Part shown: piece after piece, positions 22,082-30,618 of the stretch
Position numbering within the stretch: position 1 is the first letter of the stretch
Layout: every line of letters starts with the position of its first letter
DNA from: Candidatus Aceula meridiana
GTDB lineage: Bacteria; Omnitrophota; Gorgyraeia; Zapsychrales; Aceulaceae
Direction: 5' to 3'
DNA: 48,481 nucleotides
Assembly (NCBI GenBank): GCA_030765185.1
Contig: JAVCDE010000030.1
Location: 1-48,481 of the forward strand
Made by a program: the position numbers and the translations under genes
Notes under the pieces: generated by a model
Seen by the model: the letters and a program-made list of their open reading frames with translations, nothing else
Told to the model about the DNA's origin: nothing
Database searches by the model: none

Positions 22082-23080
22082 ATGAACTTTCAAATACCTG
22101 ACACACCAGAAGAATTATTTAAACAAGGGAAAAAATACATGCCCAAAGTTAATAAGGGAATGTCTTCGGCCGTTTTTGGGATTATAGCTGTAGGCCTTTT
22201 GATTATATCAAGTTTTTATTCGGTTGGCCCTGATGAAGTTGGTGTTATCCGCCGTTTTGGAAGATATGTTAAGACAACCCAGCCGGGTTTACACTGGAAA
22301 CTTCCTTTTAACATAGAGAAGTTAAACAAGGTAAAGGTTAAAAGAATCTACAAAGAAGAGTTTGGATTTAAAACCCTGCGCGCTGGTGTTAAAACACAAT
22401 ATTCCTCCAAGGCGTATGCCGAAGAGTCGCTTATGCTAACGGGTGATTTGAATGTCGTAGACGTCAACTGGATTGTGCAGTTTAAACTTGAAGATCCGGT
22501 CAAGTCTTTATTTAATATCCGAGCGGTAGAAGCAACGGTTCGAGATATTTCCGAAGCTGTCATGCGTGAGATTATCGGAGACAGTTCTGTTGAGGAAGCC
22601 TTAACAACACGCCGTATTGAGATTAATCAAGAAACACAAGATAAAATGCAGGAAATTTTAGATAGTTATAATATCGGTATTCGCATTGTTACCGTAAAGC
22701 TGCAGGATGTGAATCCTCCGGATGCGGTTAAAGCCTCATTTAACGAGGTTAATGAAGCCAAGCAGGAAAAAGAAAAGGTCGTTAATCAGTCTTGGGAGGC
22801 CTATAACAAAGTTATCCCTAAAGCGCGTGGAGAAGCAGAGAAGACGATTCGGGAAGCGGAAGGGTATTCGCTAAATCGTATTAATCGGGCCAAGGGTGAC
22901 GCTGCTAAATTTAGTGCCACATGGAACGCATATAAGGAAGCCAAGGACGTAACTTCAAAACGAATGTATCTTGAAACACTTTCGGAAGTGCTACCTAACG
23001 CAGGAAAAATTTATGTTATGGGGCCAGAAGGAAATAATTTATTGCCGCTGCTCAACCTAACGCAAGAGGGTCAAAAATAA
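22082..23080 (+). CDS. hflK: HflK, SPFH/prohibitin-family modulator of FtsH
   Basis: A 332-aa protein with one N-terminal helix (about 28-46) and a band-7/SPFH domain starting YSVGPDEVGVIRRFGRYV. A coiled region (EAKQEKEKVVNQ) and alanine/glutamate-rich helix follow. With HflC it forms a large membrane-bound cage around FtsH on the periplasmic side and modulates proteolysis. It overlaps hflC by one base (TAATG). If the leaderless start is not used, ATG 22139 (after AAGGGA) is an alternative start. Confidence 0.92.
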   Translation: MNFQIPDTPEELFKQGKKYMPKVNKGMSSAVFGIIAVGLLIISSFYSVGPDEVGVIRRFGRYVKTTQPGLHWKLPFNIEKLNKVKVKRIYKEEFGFKTLRAGVKTQYSSKAYAEESLMLTGDLNVVDVNWIVQFKLEDPVKSLFNIRAVEATVRDISEAVMREIIGDSSVEEALTTRRIEINQETQDKMQEILDSYNIGIRIVTVKLQDVNPPDAVKASFNEVNEAKQEKEKVVNQSWEAYNKVIPKARGEAEKTIREAEGYSLNRINRAKGDAAKFSATWNAYKEAKDVTSKRMYLETLSEVLPNAGKIYVMGPEGNNLLPLLNLTQEGQK

Positions 23081-24033
23081 TGACAAAACTTACAAGTATA
23101 TTATTGGGCCTTGTTGTGCTGGTAGTAGCTATCTTTGCTAGCGGAATTGCTTATACTGTTGATGAGACTCAGCAAGTTGTTTTGACACAATTTGGTGAGC
23201 CAATTGGTAAACCGATTACGCAGGCGGGTTTGTATTTTAAATTACCATTTATTCAGGTTGCTAATTATTTTGATAAAAGAATTTTGCAGTGGGACGGTGA
23301 TCCTAATGAGATTCCGACCCTTGATAAAAGATATATCTGGGTTAACACAACAGCACGCTGGCGAATCGTGGATGCGTTAAAATTTATGCAATCCGTTGGA
23401 ACAGAGACTGGTGCTTATGCGCGGCTCGACGATGTTGTTGACGCGGCGACGCGTGATGCAATTTCTAATTTAAAGCTCGTTGAGACAGTCCGCAATTCAA
23501 ATCGTTTACAAGAGAAATCTATGAATATTAAGAAAACAGAAAATATTGGATCAGAAGACACCAACATTGAGAAAATCGATGTGGGGCGCAGGGCACTTAC
23601 CCGTGATATTTTAAAACGTGCTTCTAAGATTACGCCACAATACGGCATTGAGCTTGTTGACTTGAGAATTAAGAGGGTTAATTATGTTGAAGAAGTGCGT
23701 CGAAAAGTTTTTGATAGGATGATTTCAGAGCGTAAGCGAGCGGCTGAGCAATATCGATCTGAGGGTCAGGGAAAAAAGGCTGAAATTGAAGGCCAAACTG
23801 GCAAGGGACTTCAGGAAATTAGTTCTGAGGCTTACCGCAAGGCTCAAGAAATAAAGGGACAGGCTGATGCTAAGGCAATTAAAATTTATGCTGATGCCTA
23901 CAATAAAGATCCTGAGTTTTACTCTTTTTTAAAGACCTTAGAGACATATCGTAAGACCATTGGTCCTAAGACAACGCTTATTTTAGATACTGACAACGAT
24001 TATTATCGATATTTAAAAAGTATTCATAATTAA
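23080..24033 (+). CDS. hflC: HflC, SPFH/prohibitin-family modulator of FtsH
   Basis: A 317-aa protein: N-terminal helix (4-24), then a band-7 domain (DETQQVVLTQFGEPIGKPI) with the family pattern RRVNYVEEVRRKVFDRM and the RKRAAEQYRSEGQGKK helix. The C-terminus (FLKTLETYRKTI) is typical of HflC. It partners HflK in a membrane cage. The start overlaps the hflK stop, implying coupled, near 1:1 translation. A terminator cassette follows. Confidence 0.93.
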   Translation: MTKLTSILLGLVVLVVAIFASGIAYTVDETQQVVLTQFGEPIGKPITQAGLYFKLPFIQVANYFDKRILQWDGDPNEIPTLDKRYIWVNTTARWRIVDALKFMQSVGTETGAYARLDDVVDAATRDAISNLKLVETVRNSNRLQEKSMNIKKTENIGSEDTNIEKIDVGRRALTRDILKRASKITPQYGIELVDLRIKRVNYVEEVRRKVFDRMISERKRAAEQYRSEGQGKKAEIEGQTGKGLQEISSEAYRKAQEIKGQADAKAIKIYADAYNKDPEFYSFLKTLETYRKTIGPKTTLILDTDNDYYRYLKSIHN

Positions 24034-24094
24034 TAATTGTTGGTAGAAAAGGGAAGCCTTTTCTGGTGAAATGGAAAAAAATGTGAAAAGTTAA

Positions 24095-24179
24095 GGGCCG
24101 CCTTTAAAAGGCGGCCCTTGTTTTGACCTTATAAAAAAATTTAAAAAACCTTGCCCGCTTTCTTTTTGCATGTTAGAAT
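24095..24179 (+). repeat. Terminator-promoter cassette, copy B
   Basis: AAGGGCCGCCTT (24093-24104) pairs with AAGGCGGCCCTT (24108-24119), ending hflKC. TTGCCC (24151-24156), 17 bases and TAGAAT (24174-24179) form a promoter for the phosphate-symporter gene. It is the second copy of the 85-base unit at 21888. Confidence 0.7.
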
Positions 24180-24242
24180 TCCGCTGAAAACTGAAAAGCA
24201 CTTTCCTAAAATGCGGCACCAAATTAACAAGCGAAGGGACAC

Positions 24243-25949
24243 ATGATTACTAAAGACCTGATATTTTTATTGGTTGGAGGGCTCGCCTTTTTCTTTTTCG
24301 GTATGAAAACGATGTCCGAGGGCCTTAAGAAGGTTGCCGGGGATCGTCTTAAGAATATTTTGCATATGGCGACAAAAATTCCAATTGTTGCTTTGCTCGT
24401 CGGAGCAGGTGTGACGTGTCTCATTCAATCCTCGAGTGCCACAACAGTTATGGTCGTTGGTTTTGTTAATGCAGGGCTTCTTGTTTTAAAGCAGGCGATT
24501 GGCGTTATTATTGGTGCGAACATCGGAACAACATTCACCGCCTGGCTTGTGTCGGCCATGAGCGTTTTTAAAATTTCTCATTACGCGCTTCCGATTGTTG
24601 CGATTGGTTTTGTTTTAAACTCGTTTGGTAAAACAAAGAATGCTAAATTTTGGGGTCAAATCCTGATGGGGTTTGGTATTTTGTTTGTGGGTCTAAGCTA
24701 TATGAAAGAGGCTTTTGAGCCTTTAAAGGACAGCCAGCAGGTTAAAGATCTTTTTGTTACCTTCAGTAATAATCCGCTTTTGGGTATTTTGGTGGGTGTT
24801 ATTTTTACAGTTTTATTGCAAAGCTCAAGTGCCACGATTGCGATTGTTCAGGTTTTGGCTTTTAGTGGTCTAATTTCTTTTCCTGCAGCAATTCCTTTGA
24901 TATTAGGAGACAACATTGGAACCACGATTACGGCTCAGCTTGCCGCCATTGGAGGCAATACCAATGCGAAGCGCGCGGCAATGTCACATACAATATTTAA
25001 TGTTGTAGGTGTTTCGTATATGCTTTTTTTTGTTTACACAGGGTGGTATGTTAGATTTATTAATTTTATTATTCCTGGTGAAATTACTTTAAAAAATGTT
25101 ATGTTTTACATTGCAGTCTCGCATAGCCTTTTCAATGTTGTTAACGCTTTAGCATTTTTGCCGTTTATCGGTACTTTAGAAAAAATTTGTATCCGCCTTG
25201 TCCCTAGCAAGAAAGGGGCAATTGAAGCGGGACCGCAATACCTCGAAAAACACTTGCTAGACACACCGCCTATCGCGCTTGCGCAAGCTCAGAAGGAAAC
25301 GGTTCGAATGCTAAAAATAGCATCAGAGTCTGTTTCTGCTGCGGTTGAAAGCTTTTTGAAAAATAATTTGAGCAAGATAAAAATAATTTCTGAGCTTGAA
25401 GATGCGGTTGATAATCTTCAATCGGAAATAACTCAGTATTTAATTGAGCTTTCACAAAGAAATTTGGATCAAGAACAGTCTGAAGCCTTACCGGTTTTGA
25501 TTCATAGTGTAAACGACGTCGAGAGGGTGGGGGATCATTCTGAAAATATTGTTGCGCTTTCGGAGCGTAAGTTTGAAAAAAAACTTCCCTTTACGGATGA
25601 AGCTCTTAGGGAGTTAACTTTGATGTGGAACGAGCTGCATAGTATGATTCTAGAAACTGAGCAGGCCTTAGATAAAAGCGATGTCGACATCGCACAGAGC
25701 GTGCTTTCACGCGAGCAGCGCATTAATAAATTTCAAATTGATCTTAAAAAAGCACACGTGAGACGCTTAAACGCGGGGAACTGTAATCTTAAGTCTGGTA
25801 TCGTATTTATGGATTTTGTCGATAATCTTGAGAAAATAGGTGACCATCTTTCGAATATTGCCAAAGGCATTGTTGGCGGTATGAGATGGCAGTCAACCGA
25901 GAAGAGTGAAAAAGCAGAAGCCGCAGTTTTAAAGCCTCTACGTATATAA
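24243..25949 (+). CDS. Na+/phosphate symporter family protein with PhoU-like tail
   Basis: A 568-aa protein. Residues 1-320 are a NptA-type Na+/Pi cotransporter with an inverted repeat: QSSSATTVMVVGF in the first half and QSSSATIAIVQVL in the second are the paired substrate-binding motifs, together with GANIGTT and GDNIGTT. Residues 350-560 are PhoU-like helices (SVNDVERVGDHSENI, VDNLEKIGDHLSNI). It moves phosphate with sodium and may sense phosphate status through the tail. Transcription is expected from copy B of the cassette. Confidence 0.92.
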   Translation: MITKDLIFLLVGGLAFFFFGMKTMSEGLKKVAGDRLKNILHMATKIPIVALLVGAGVTCLIQSSSATTVMVVGFVNAGLLVLKQAIGVIIGANIGTTFTAWLVSAMSVFKISHYALPIVAIGFVLNSFGKTKNAKFWGQILMGFGILFVGLSYMKEAFEPLKDSQQVKDLFVTFSNNPLLGILVGVIFTVLLQSSSATIAIVQVLAFSGLISFPAAIPLILGDNIGTTITAQLAAIGGNTNAKRAAMSHTIFNVVGVSYMLFFVYTGWYVRFINFIIPGEITLKNVMFYIAVSHSLFNVVNALAFLPFIGTLEKICIRLVPSKKGAIEAGPQYLEKHLLDTPPIALAQAQKETVRMLKIASESVSAAVESFLKNNLSKIKIISELEDAVDNLQSEITQYLIELSQRNLDQEQSEALPVLIHSVNDVERVGDHSENIVALSERKFEKKLPFTDEALRELTLMWNELHSMILETEQALDKSDVDIAQSVLSREQRINKFQIDLKKAHVRRLNAGNCNLKSGIVFMDFVDNLEKIGDHLSNIAKGIVGGMRWQSTEKSEKAEAAVLKPLRI

Positions 25950-25966
25950 AAGATAAATTTTCAGGA

Positions 25967-26740
25967 ATGCTCAAAAAATCAAATCTGTCTAAAGAATTTG
26001 CCGCCATTTCAAGCCGAATGGGTAAAGCCATTGGCGATTACGATATGTTTCAGGATGGAGACAAGGTGTTAGTGGCGGTGTCAGGGGGCAAGGACAGCTT
26101 GTCTCTTTTACGCATTCTACAGTTTCGTCAGAGTTTTATTCCGATAAAGATGGAATTTTTGGCGGTCTTTGTTGATAGCGGTATTCCAGATTTTCCTGTG
26201 GAAAAGTTAGAAAGTGTTTTTAAGCAGCTTGACGTTCCGTATCGTATTGAAAAGAATGATTTTTTAGGGGAAAAAAGTTTTGAGGATGTTGATTGTTTTT
26301 GGTGTTCCTGGAACAGACGAAAGGTTCTTTTTGGGTTGGCGCAAAGGCTTGGGTTTAACAAAATCGCGTTTGGACATCATTTAGATGATATTGTTGAGAC
26401 AGTACTGCTGAATCTTTTTTATCAGGGTGAAATTGGTGCAATGAAGCCCAAACAAGAGCTTTTTGAGGGGAAGATGTGTATTGTCCGCCCTTTAGCGTAT
26501 GAAAAAGAGGAGAATATCTTAATTTTCGCTAAGCAGGAGGGGCTTGATGGTTTAAGCAAATATTATTGCCCGCAAAATGATAAGTCGAAGAGGATGCAGG
26601 TTAAGAAAATGCTCGCAGAGCTTGAGCAAGAGAATCCAGCTATTAAGATTAATATCTTTAAAAGTCTTCAAAATATTAAGGAAGAGTATTTGTTGGGTTT
26701 TCCTGAAAAGGCCGGCGAAATTCTGAAAAAAGTATTGTAA
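25967..26740 (+). CDS. TtcA-like PP-loop ATPase (tRNA thiolation type)
   Basis: A 257-aa protein with the PP-loop SGGKDS (about 36-41) and the TtcA pattern of Cys motifs (CFWCSWNRRKVLF), followed by FGHHLDDIVETVLLNLFY and CPQNDKSKRMQV. TtcA thiolates cytidine 32 of tRNA using an iron-sulfur cluster. The Cys pair fits that cluster, although other thiolation enzymes of the same fold are possible. It starts 17 bases after the symporter gene. Its stop codon lies inside the -35 box of the aldolase promoter. Confidence 0.82.
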   Translation: MLKKSNLSKEFAAISSRMGKAIGDYDMFQDGDKVLVAVSGGKDSLSLLRILQFRQSFIPIKMEFLAVFVDSGIPDFPVEKLESVFKQLDVPYRIEKNDFLGEKSFEDVDCFWCSWNRRKVLFGLAQRLGFNKIAFGHHLDDIVETVLLNLFYQGEIGAMKPKQELFEGKMCIVRPLAYEKEENILIFAKQEGLDGLSKYYCPQNDKSKRMQVKKMLAELEQENPAIKINIFKSLQNIKEEYLLGFPEKAGEILKKVL

Positions 26741-26762
26741 AGAGCTGTATTTGCAGTATACT
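26735..26762 (+). promoter_or_regulatory. Putative promoter of the aldolase gene
   Basis: TTGTAA (26735-26740, overlapping the previous stop) and TATACT (26757-26762) are 16 bases apart. The leader would be about 40 bases, ending with AAGGGGAGGAAG before ATG 26810. Confidence 0.45.
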
Positions 26763-26809
26763 AAAATTTCAATCCAAAGTTTTAAATTAACAAATAAGGG
26801 GAGGAAGCA

Positions 26810-27820
26810 ATGTCCGTATCATACAAAGATTTAGGTTTAGTAAATACCCGAGAAATGTTTAAAAAAGCTATGGCTGGCAAATATGCGGTTCCGGCTTATA
26901 ACTTTAACAATATGGAACAAATTCAGGCCATTATTACGGCTTGCTTAGAGACCCAGTCGCCTGTTATTTTACAGGTTTCTTCTGGTGCTCGTAAATATGC
27001 GGACCAGACACTTCTTCAATATATGGGCCAAGGTGCTGTTGAAATGATGAAAGTACACGCTAAAGCAAAAGGATTAAAAGAAATTCCAATCGCTCTTCAT
27101 CTTGATCATGGTGATACATTTGAACTTGCTAAATCTTGTATTGATAATGGATTTTCTTCTATTATGATTGACGGTTCACATCATCCATATGAAAAGAACG
27201 TCGAGCTGACACGTCAGGTTGTTGATTACGCACATGAGCGTGATATTACCGTTGAAGGTGAGTTGGGTGTTTTAGCCGGTATTGAAGATGATGTTGTGGC
27301 TGAAAAATCAACTTACACAAAGCCAGAAGAGGTTGTGGACTTTGTTGAGAAAACAAAGGTTGATTCTTTAGCGATTTCGATCGGAACATCACACGGAGCC
27401 AATAAATTTAAGCCTGAGCAATGTACAAAAAACGCTGATGGTGTTTATATTCCGCCAAAATTACGATTTGATATTTTAGAAGAAATTGAAAAGCAAATTC
27501 CAGGGTTTACGATTGTTCTTCATGGCTCATCGTCTGTTCCAATGGAAGCTGTCAACATTATCAATGCCAACGGGGGAGCTCTTAAAGATTCTGTAGGAAT
27601 TCCTGAAGAGCAACTTCGTAAGGCTGCGCAATACAATGTTTGCAAGGTTAACATTGATTCTGATGGACGTCTTTGGATGACTGCGGCAATTCGTAAGCAT
27701 TTTAATGATAAGCCGGGTGATTTTGATCCACGGCAATATCTTGGGCCGGCCCGTATTGCTTTAATTGAAATGTATAAGCACAAAAACCAAAACGTTTTGG
27801 GTTCTGCCGGAAACGCATAA
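26810..27820 (+). CDS. Class II fructose-bisphosphate aldolase
   Basis: A 336-aa protein with the zinc-aldolase signature: start VPAYNFNNMEQIQAI, the metal/phosphate site LHLDHGDT, SIMIDGSHHPYEKNV, GVLAGIEDD, ISIGTSHGAN and the phosphate loop VLHGSSSVP. It splits fructose 1,6-bisphosphate to DHAP and glyceraldehyde 3-phosphate. A strong ribosome site precedes it. The neighbouring split transketolase and the pyruvate kinase further on suggest a sugar-phosphate region. Confidence 0.95.
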   Translation: MSVSYKDLGLVNTREMFKKAMAGKYAVPAYNFNNMEQIQAIITACLETQSPVILQVSSGARKYADQTLLQYMGQGAVEMMKVHAKAKGLKEIPIALHLDHGDTFELAKSCIDNGFSSIMIDGSHHPYEKNVELTRQVVDYAHERDITVEGELGVLAGIEDDVVAEKSTYTKPEEVVDFVEKTKVDSLAISIGTSHGANKFKPEQCTKNADGVYIPPKLRFDILEEIEKQIPGFTIVLHGSSSVPMEAVNIINANGGALKDSVGIPEEQLRKAAQYNVCKVNIDSDGRLWMTAAIRKHFNDKPGDFDPRQYLGPARIALIEMYKHKNQNVLGSAGNA

Positions 27821-27864
27821 ATTTTAAGACTTATCTTTAACATATATAAGATCTAAGAAAAGCT

Positions 27865-29535
27865 ATGTTTAGGAGTTTAAGAAGAATATTTCTTCCTCTC
27901 ATTTTTGCCTGTCTGTTGCTTGCAACGTTTTGTTGTATTCCTTCCATTTCTTACGCAAAAGCTAATCAAAGCGACGATGCGATTTGCACAGTATACATTA
28001 CCGGCATCGGATGCCACAATTGTGCGATTGTTGATCCTGTTTTGTTTGTTGAGTTAACAACGCTTTATCCTAACCTTGTTATTTTTGAATATGAAATTTA
28101 TCAGGGAAGAGAAGAAAATGCTGAAACTAAGAAAGAATATTTTGATCATTATTGGGGTCCTGATCACCACGGAGTCCCATTTTTAATTCTTGATAAAGAA
28201 AATACAGCCATGGGAAAGTTTAAGGTTTTAAAGCTGGCCCAGTCTATTGAAAATGTATCGTCTAATCCTTTCCCGCTGGCTAATGGGGAGTCTGTTTCAC
28301 TTTCAAAATTAGATTTTGCGGCATTGCCGGGCAAGGTAAATATTTGGACAAAGAACCGTGTTTTAATGACAAAAGATGCCGACGGTGATTCTAAAGCTTT
28401 ACGGAGGCTTTTAGTTGAGCCTGATATTCGGCGTGTGCTTCGAGGCGTATCCTATGAGGAGATAGAGCCGGTTCCTGTTGCGATATCTGAAGATGAAATT
28501 GCATTTGAGAATGCTGTTCAGATCGGCAGCTGGACTCTTCAGTGGAATGGACAGGCCTTAAGGCTGACTGAAAATTTAAGCCGTTCTTTTAAAAAAAGTA
28601 TTCATTGGGTTTTTGCGGCACTGGTTGGACTCATGGTTGCCATTTCCATTTTTAGGCTAGAGCGGACACAGAAAGGCCTTGAAGTAAAATTACGTCAGAT
28701 AAAAAAGAAAAAAATGGACTATGTTGCCATTTTAGGTGCGACAGTTTTTCTTTTTGCTTTCTTTATATTTGCCAAAAACGCTTCTCCGGACTATTTGGAA
28801 CATTTAGGATATAAGATGCCTTTGGCGAGCTTTACGTTCTTTATCGCGCTTGTTGATGGGTTTAATCCTTGCAATATGTTTGTTTTAACATGTCTGATGG
28901 CACTTTTGATTTCAACTTCAGATTCTCGCTTAAGGCTTTATATTGTTGGTCTAAGCTTTGTTTTGATGGTTTTTATGATTTATTTTCTTTTTATGGCGGC
29001 TTGGCTTAATGTTTTTACTACAATTAGTTTTATCGCGCCACTTAGGATTGCTATTGCCATTTTAGCTTTGGTTGCTGGAGTCATTAACTGTAAAGAATTA
29101 TTATTTTTCAAGAAGGGGATTAGTCTGACTATCTCAGATCAGCATAGAGGTCCCTTGATGAAGAAAGTTTATAGCATGAAGGGAATTATTCAAAAAGGGT
29201 CGTTTCCCGTCCTTGTTCTTTCTTCATTGGCTTTAGCTGCGTTAGCTTCTTTGGTTGAATTGCCTTGCACGGCAGGATTTCCCATTATTTACACGGGTAT
29301 TTTGTCGAGTAAGGTTTTAGAAAGCTCTTTTTCGTATTACGCATACCTGTTGTTTTACACTAGTGTTTATGTGATGCCGCTTGTTGTTATTATTAGCATC
29401 TTTATTTTAGCTTTTAAAGGGCAGCCGATTTCACAGCGCCAGATGGAAATTCTAAAGTTTATCGGTGGCTTGATTATGATTCTTCTTGGCATTATACTGT
29501 TGGTTAATCCGCAGTTGGTTGGCCTGGGTCTTTGA
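27865..29535 (+). CDS. Secreted thioredoxin-like domain fused to a CcdA/DsbD-like membrane domain
   Basis: A 556-aa protein. A signal sequence or first helix (1-31) is followed by a thioredoxin-like region with CxxC at C50-x-x-C53 (TGIGCHNC) and cis-Pro (HHGVPFLIL). Helices lie around 246-264 and 287-304. The C-terminal part (about 320-556) has six helices, with N-P-C in GFNPCNMFVL and a matching P-C-T in VELPCTAGF. These are placed like the redox Cys of CcdA/DsbD. It may pass electrons from the cytoplasm to an extracytoplasmic thioredoxin. There is no Shine-Dalgarno, and a TATAAG (27845-27850) sits close upstream. Confidence 0.7.
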   Translation: MFRSLRRIFLPLIFACLLLATFCCIPSISYAKANQSDDAICTVYITGIGCHNCAIVDPVLFVELTTLYPNLVIFEYEIYQGREENAETKKEYFDHYWGPDHHGVPFLILDKENTAMGKFKVLKLAQSIENVSSNPFPLANGESVSLSKLDFAALPGKVNIWTKNRVLMTKDADGDSKALRRLLVEPDIRRVLRGVSYEEIEPVPVAISEDEIAFENAVQIGSWTLQWNGQALRLTENLSRSFKKSIHWVFAALVGLMVAISIFRLERTQKGLEVKLRQIKKKKMDYVAILGATVFLFAFFIFAKNASPDYLEHLGYKMPLASFTFFIALVDGFNPCNMFVLTCLMALLISTSDSRLRLYIVGLSFVLMVFMIYFLFMAAWLNVFTTISFIAPLRIAIAILALVAGVINCKELLFFKKGISLTISDQHRGPLMKKVYSMKGIIQKGSFPVLVLSSLALAALASLVELPCTAGFPIIYTGILSSKVLESSFSYYAYLLFYTSVYVMPLVVIISIFILAFKGQPISQRQMEILKFIGGLIMILLGIILLVNPQLVGLGL

Positions 29536-29682
29536 GAATCAAAAAACTTCCTATACTTTTTTAAAAGAATTTGTTATACTCGGTTGTCTTTTGGGCCACG
29601 CGTGTTCGCCTAGAGCTAAAATTTTAAGGTAACGCGAATCGGCACCAAAATATTTTTAGATTTAAAAATAGTGGTATTTTTT

Positions 29683-29756
29683 GGGCCATTAGCTCATCTT
29701 GGTAGAGCACCTGACTCTTAATCAGGGGGTGGGAGGTTCGAGTCCTCCATGGCCCA
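29683..29756 (+). tRNA. tRNA-Lys (anticodon CUU)
   Basis: Acceptor GGGCCAT (29683-29689) pairs with ATGGCCC (29749-29755), and A 29756 is the discriminator. The D arm contains TAGCTCATCTTGGTAGAGCA. The anticodon arm CCTGA/TCAGG encloses CTCTTAA with anticodon CTT, and the T arm is GGAGG-TTCGAGT-CCTCC. The 3' CCA is not encoded. It lies between the CcdA-like gene and transketolase. A TATACT box at 29575-29580 upstream may be its -10, with a long pre-tRNA leader. Confidence 0.95.
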
Positions 29757-29784
29757 TTTAATTTAAAATATGAAAGGGGATTGC

Positions 29785-30618
29785 GTGAGCGCCAAAAAAG
29801 TTGACATCTCGTCTTTAGAAAAGAATGCAAATCAATCTCGAAAAGAAATCCTTCAGATTACTAATTCGGCTGGATGCGGTCATCCCGGCGGATCACTTTC
29901 TGCTGTTGAAATCTTAACCACGCTTTATTTTTATAAACTTAATCATAAACCGGAAGATCCTTTTTGGAGCGAGAGAGACAGGATGATTGTTTCCAAAGGC
30001 CATGCCTCGCCGGTCACATATTCTGTTTTAGCCAGTTGTGGATATTTTCCTAAAGAAGAATTGGCGACGTTCCGAAAACTTGGAAGCCGTCTTCAAGGCC
30101 ATGTTCATCGCAAGGTACCAGGTGTTGAGCTCAATACTGGGTCTTTGGGCCATGGGTTGTCCGTGTCAAACGGCATTGCTTTAGCTGCAAAGATGAAAAA
30201 AAAGGATTTTAAATCCTATTGCTTAATGGGAGATGGAGAGATTCAGGAAGGTTCAGTCTGGGAAGCTGCAATGACTGCGGCGCATTTTAAGCTGGATAAT
30301 GTTTGTGCGATTATTGATTATAACAAGATTCAGGAAAATGGGTTAGTCAGCGACATTATGGGGCTAGAGCCTTTGGCAGAAAAATGGAAAAGTTTTGGAT
30401 GGGAAGTCGTTGAAGTAGACGGGCACAACTTTGACGAACTTATTTCAGCTTTTGATAAATTTGGCACTGTTAAAGATAAGCCGTTTGTGATTATTGCTCA
30501 CACGATTAAAGGTAAGGGTGTTTCTTTTATGGAAAATACACAGAAGTGGCATGGGAAGGCTCCAAACGATGAGCAATTAAAAGATGCGCTCGCAGAGCTC
30601 GAAGGGAAGGCAGCTTAA
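29785..30618 (+). CDS. Transketolase, N-terminal (thiamine-diphosphate binding) subunit
   Basis: A 277-aa protein from GTG 29785. That start is chosen because AAAGGGG precedes it by 6 bases and it gives the usual N-terminus; ATG 29770 is an alternative. It carries the substrate/cofactor motifs AGCGHPGGSLSA, KGHASPVTYS, GSLGHGLS and the ThDP motif GDGEIQEG with the Asn in DYNKIQ. It interconverts sugar phosphates in the non-oxidative pentose pathway together with the next gene. Splitting transketolase into two polypeptides is common in archaea and many bacteria. The stop overlaps the next start. Confidence 0.94.
   Translation: MSAKKVDISSLEKNANQSRKEILQITNSAGCGHPGGSLSAVEILTTLYFYKLNHKPEDPFWSERDRMIVSKGHASPVTYSVLASCGYFPKEELATFRKLGSRLQGHVHRKVPGVELNTGSLGHGLSVSNGIALAAKMKKKDFKSYCLMGDGEIQEGSVWEAAMTAAHFKLDNVCAIIDYNKIQENGLVSDIMGLEPLAEKWKSFGWEVVEVDGHNFDELISAFDKFGTVKDKPFVIIAHTIKGKGVSFMENTQKWHGKAPNDEQLKDALAELEGKAA

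Noticed and set aside
24093-24119. Mobile-element end (inverted repeats) beside hflC
   Set aside because: It is a terminator stem with a T-rich tail, and no transposase or target duplication is present.
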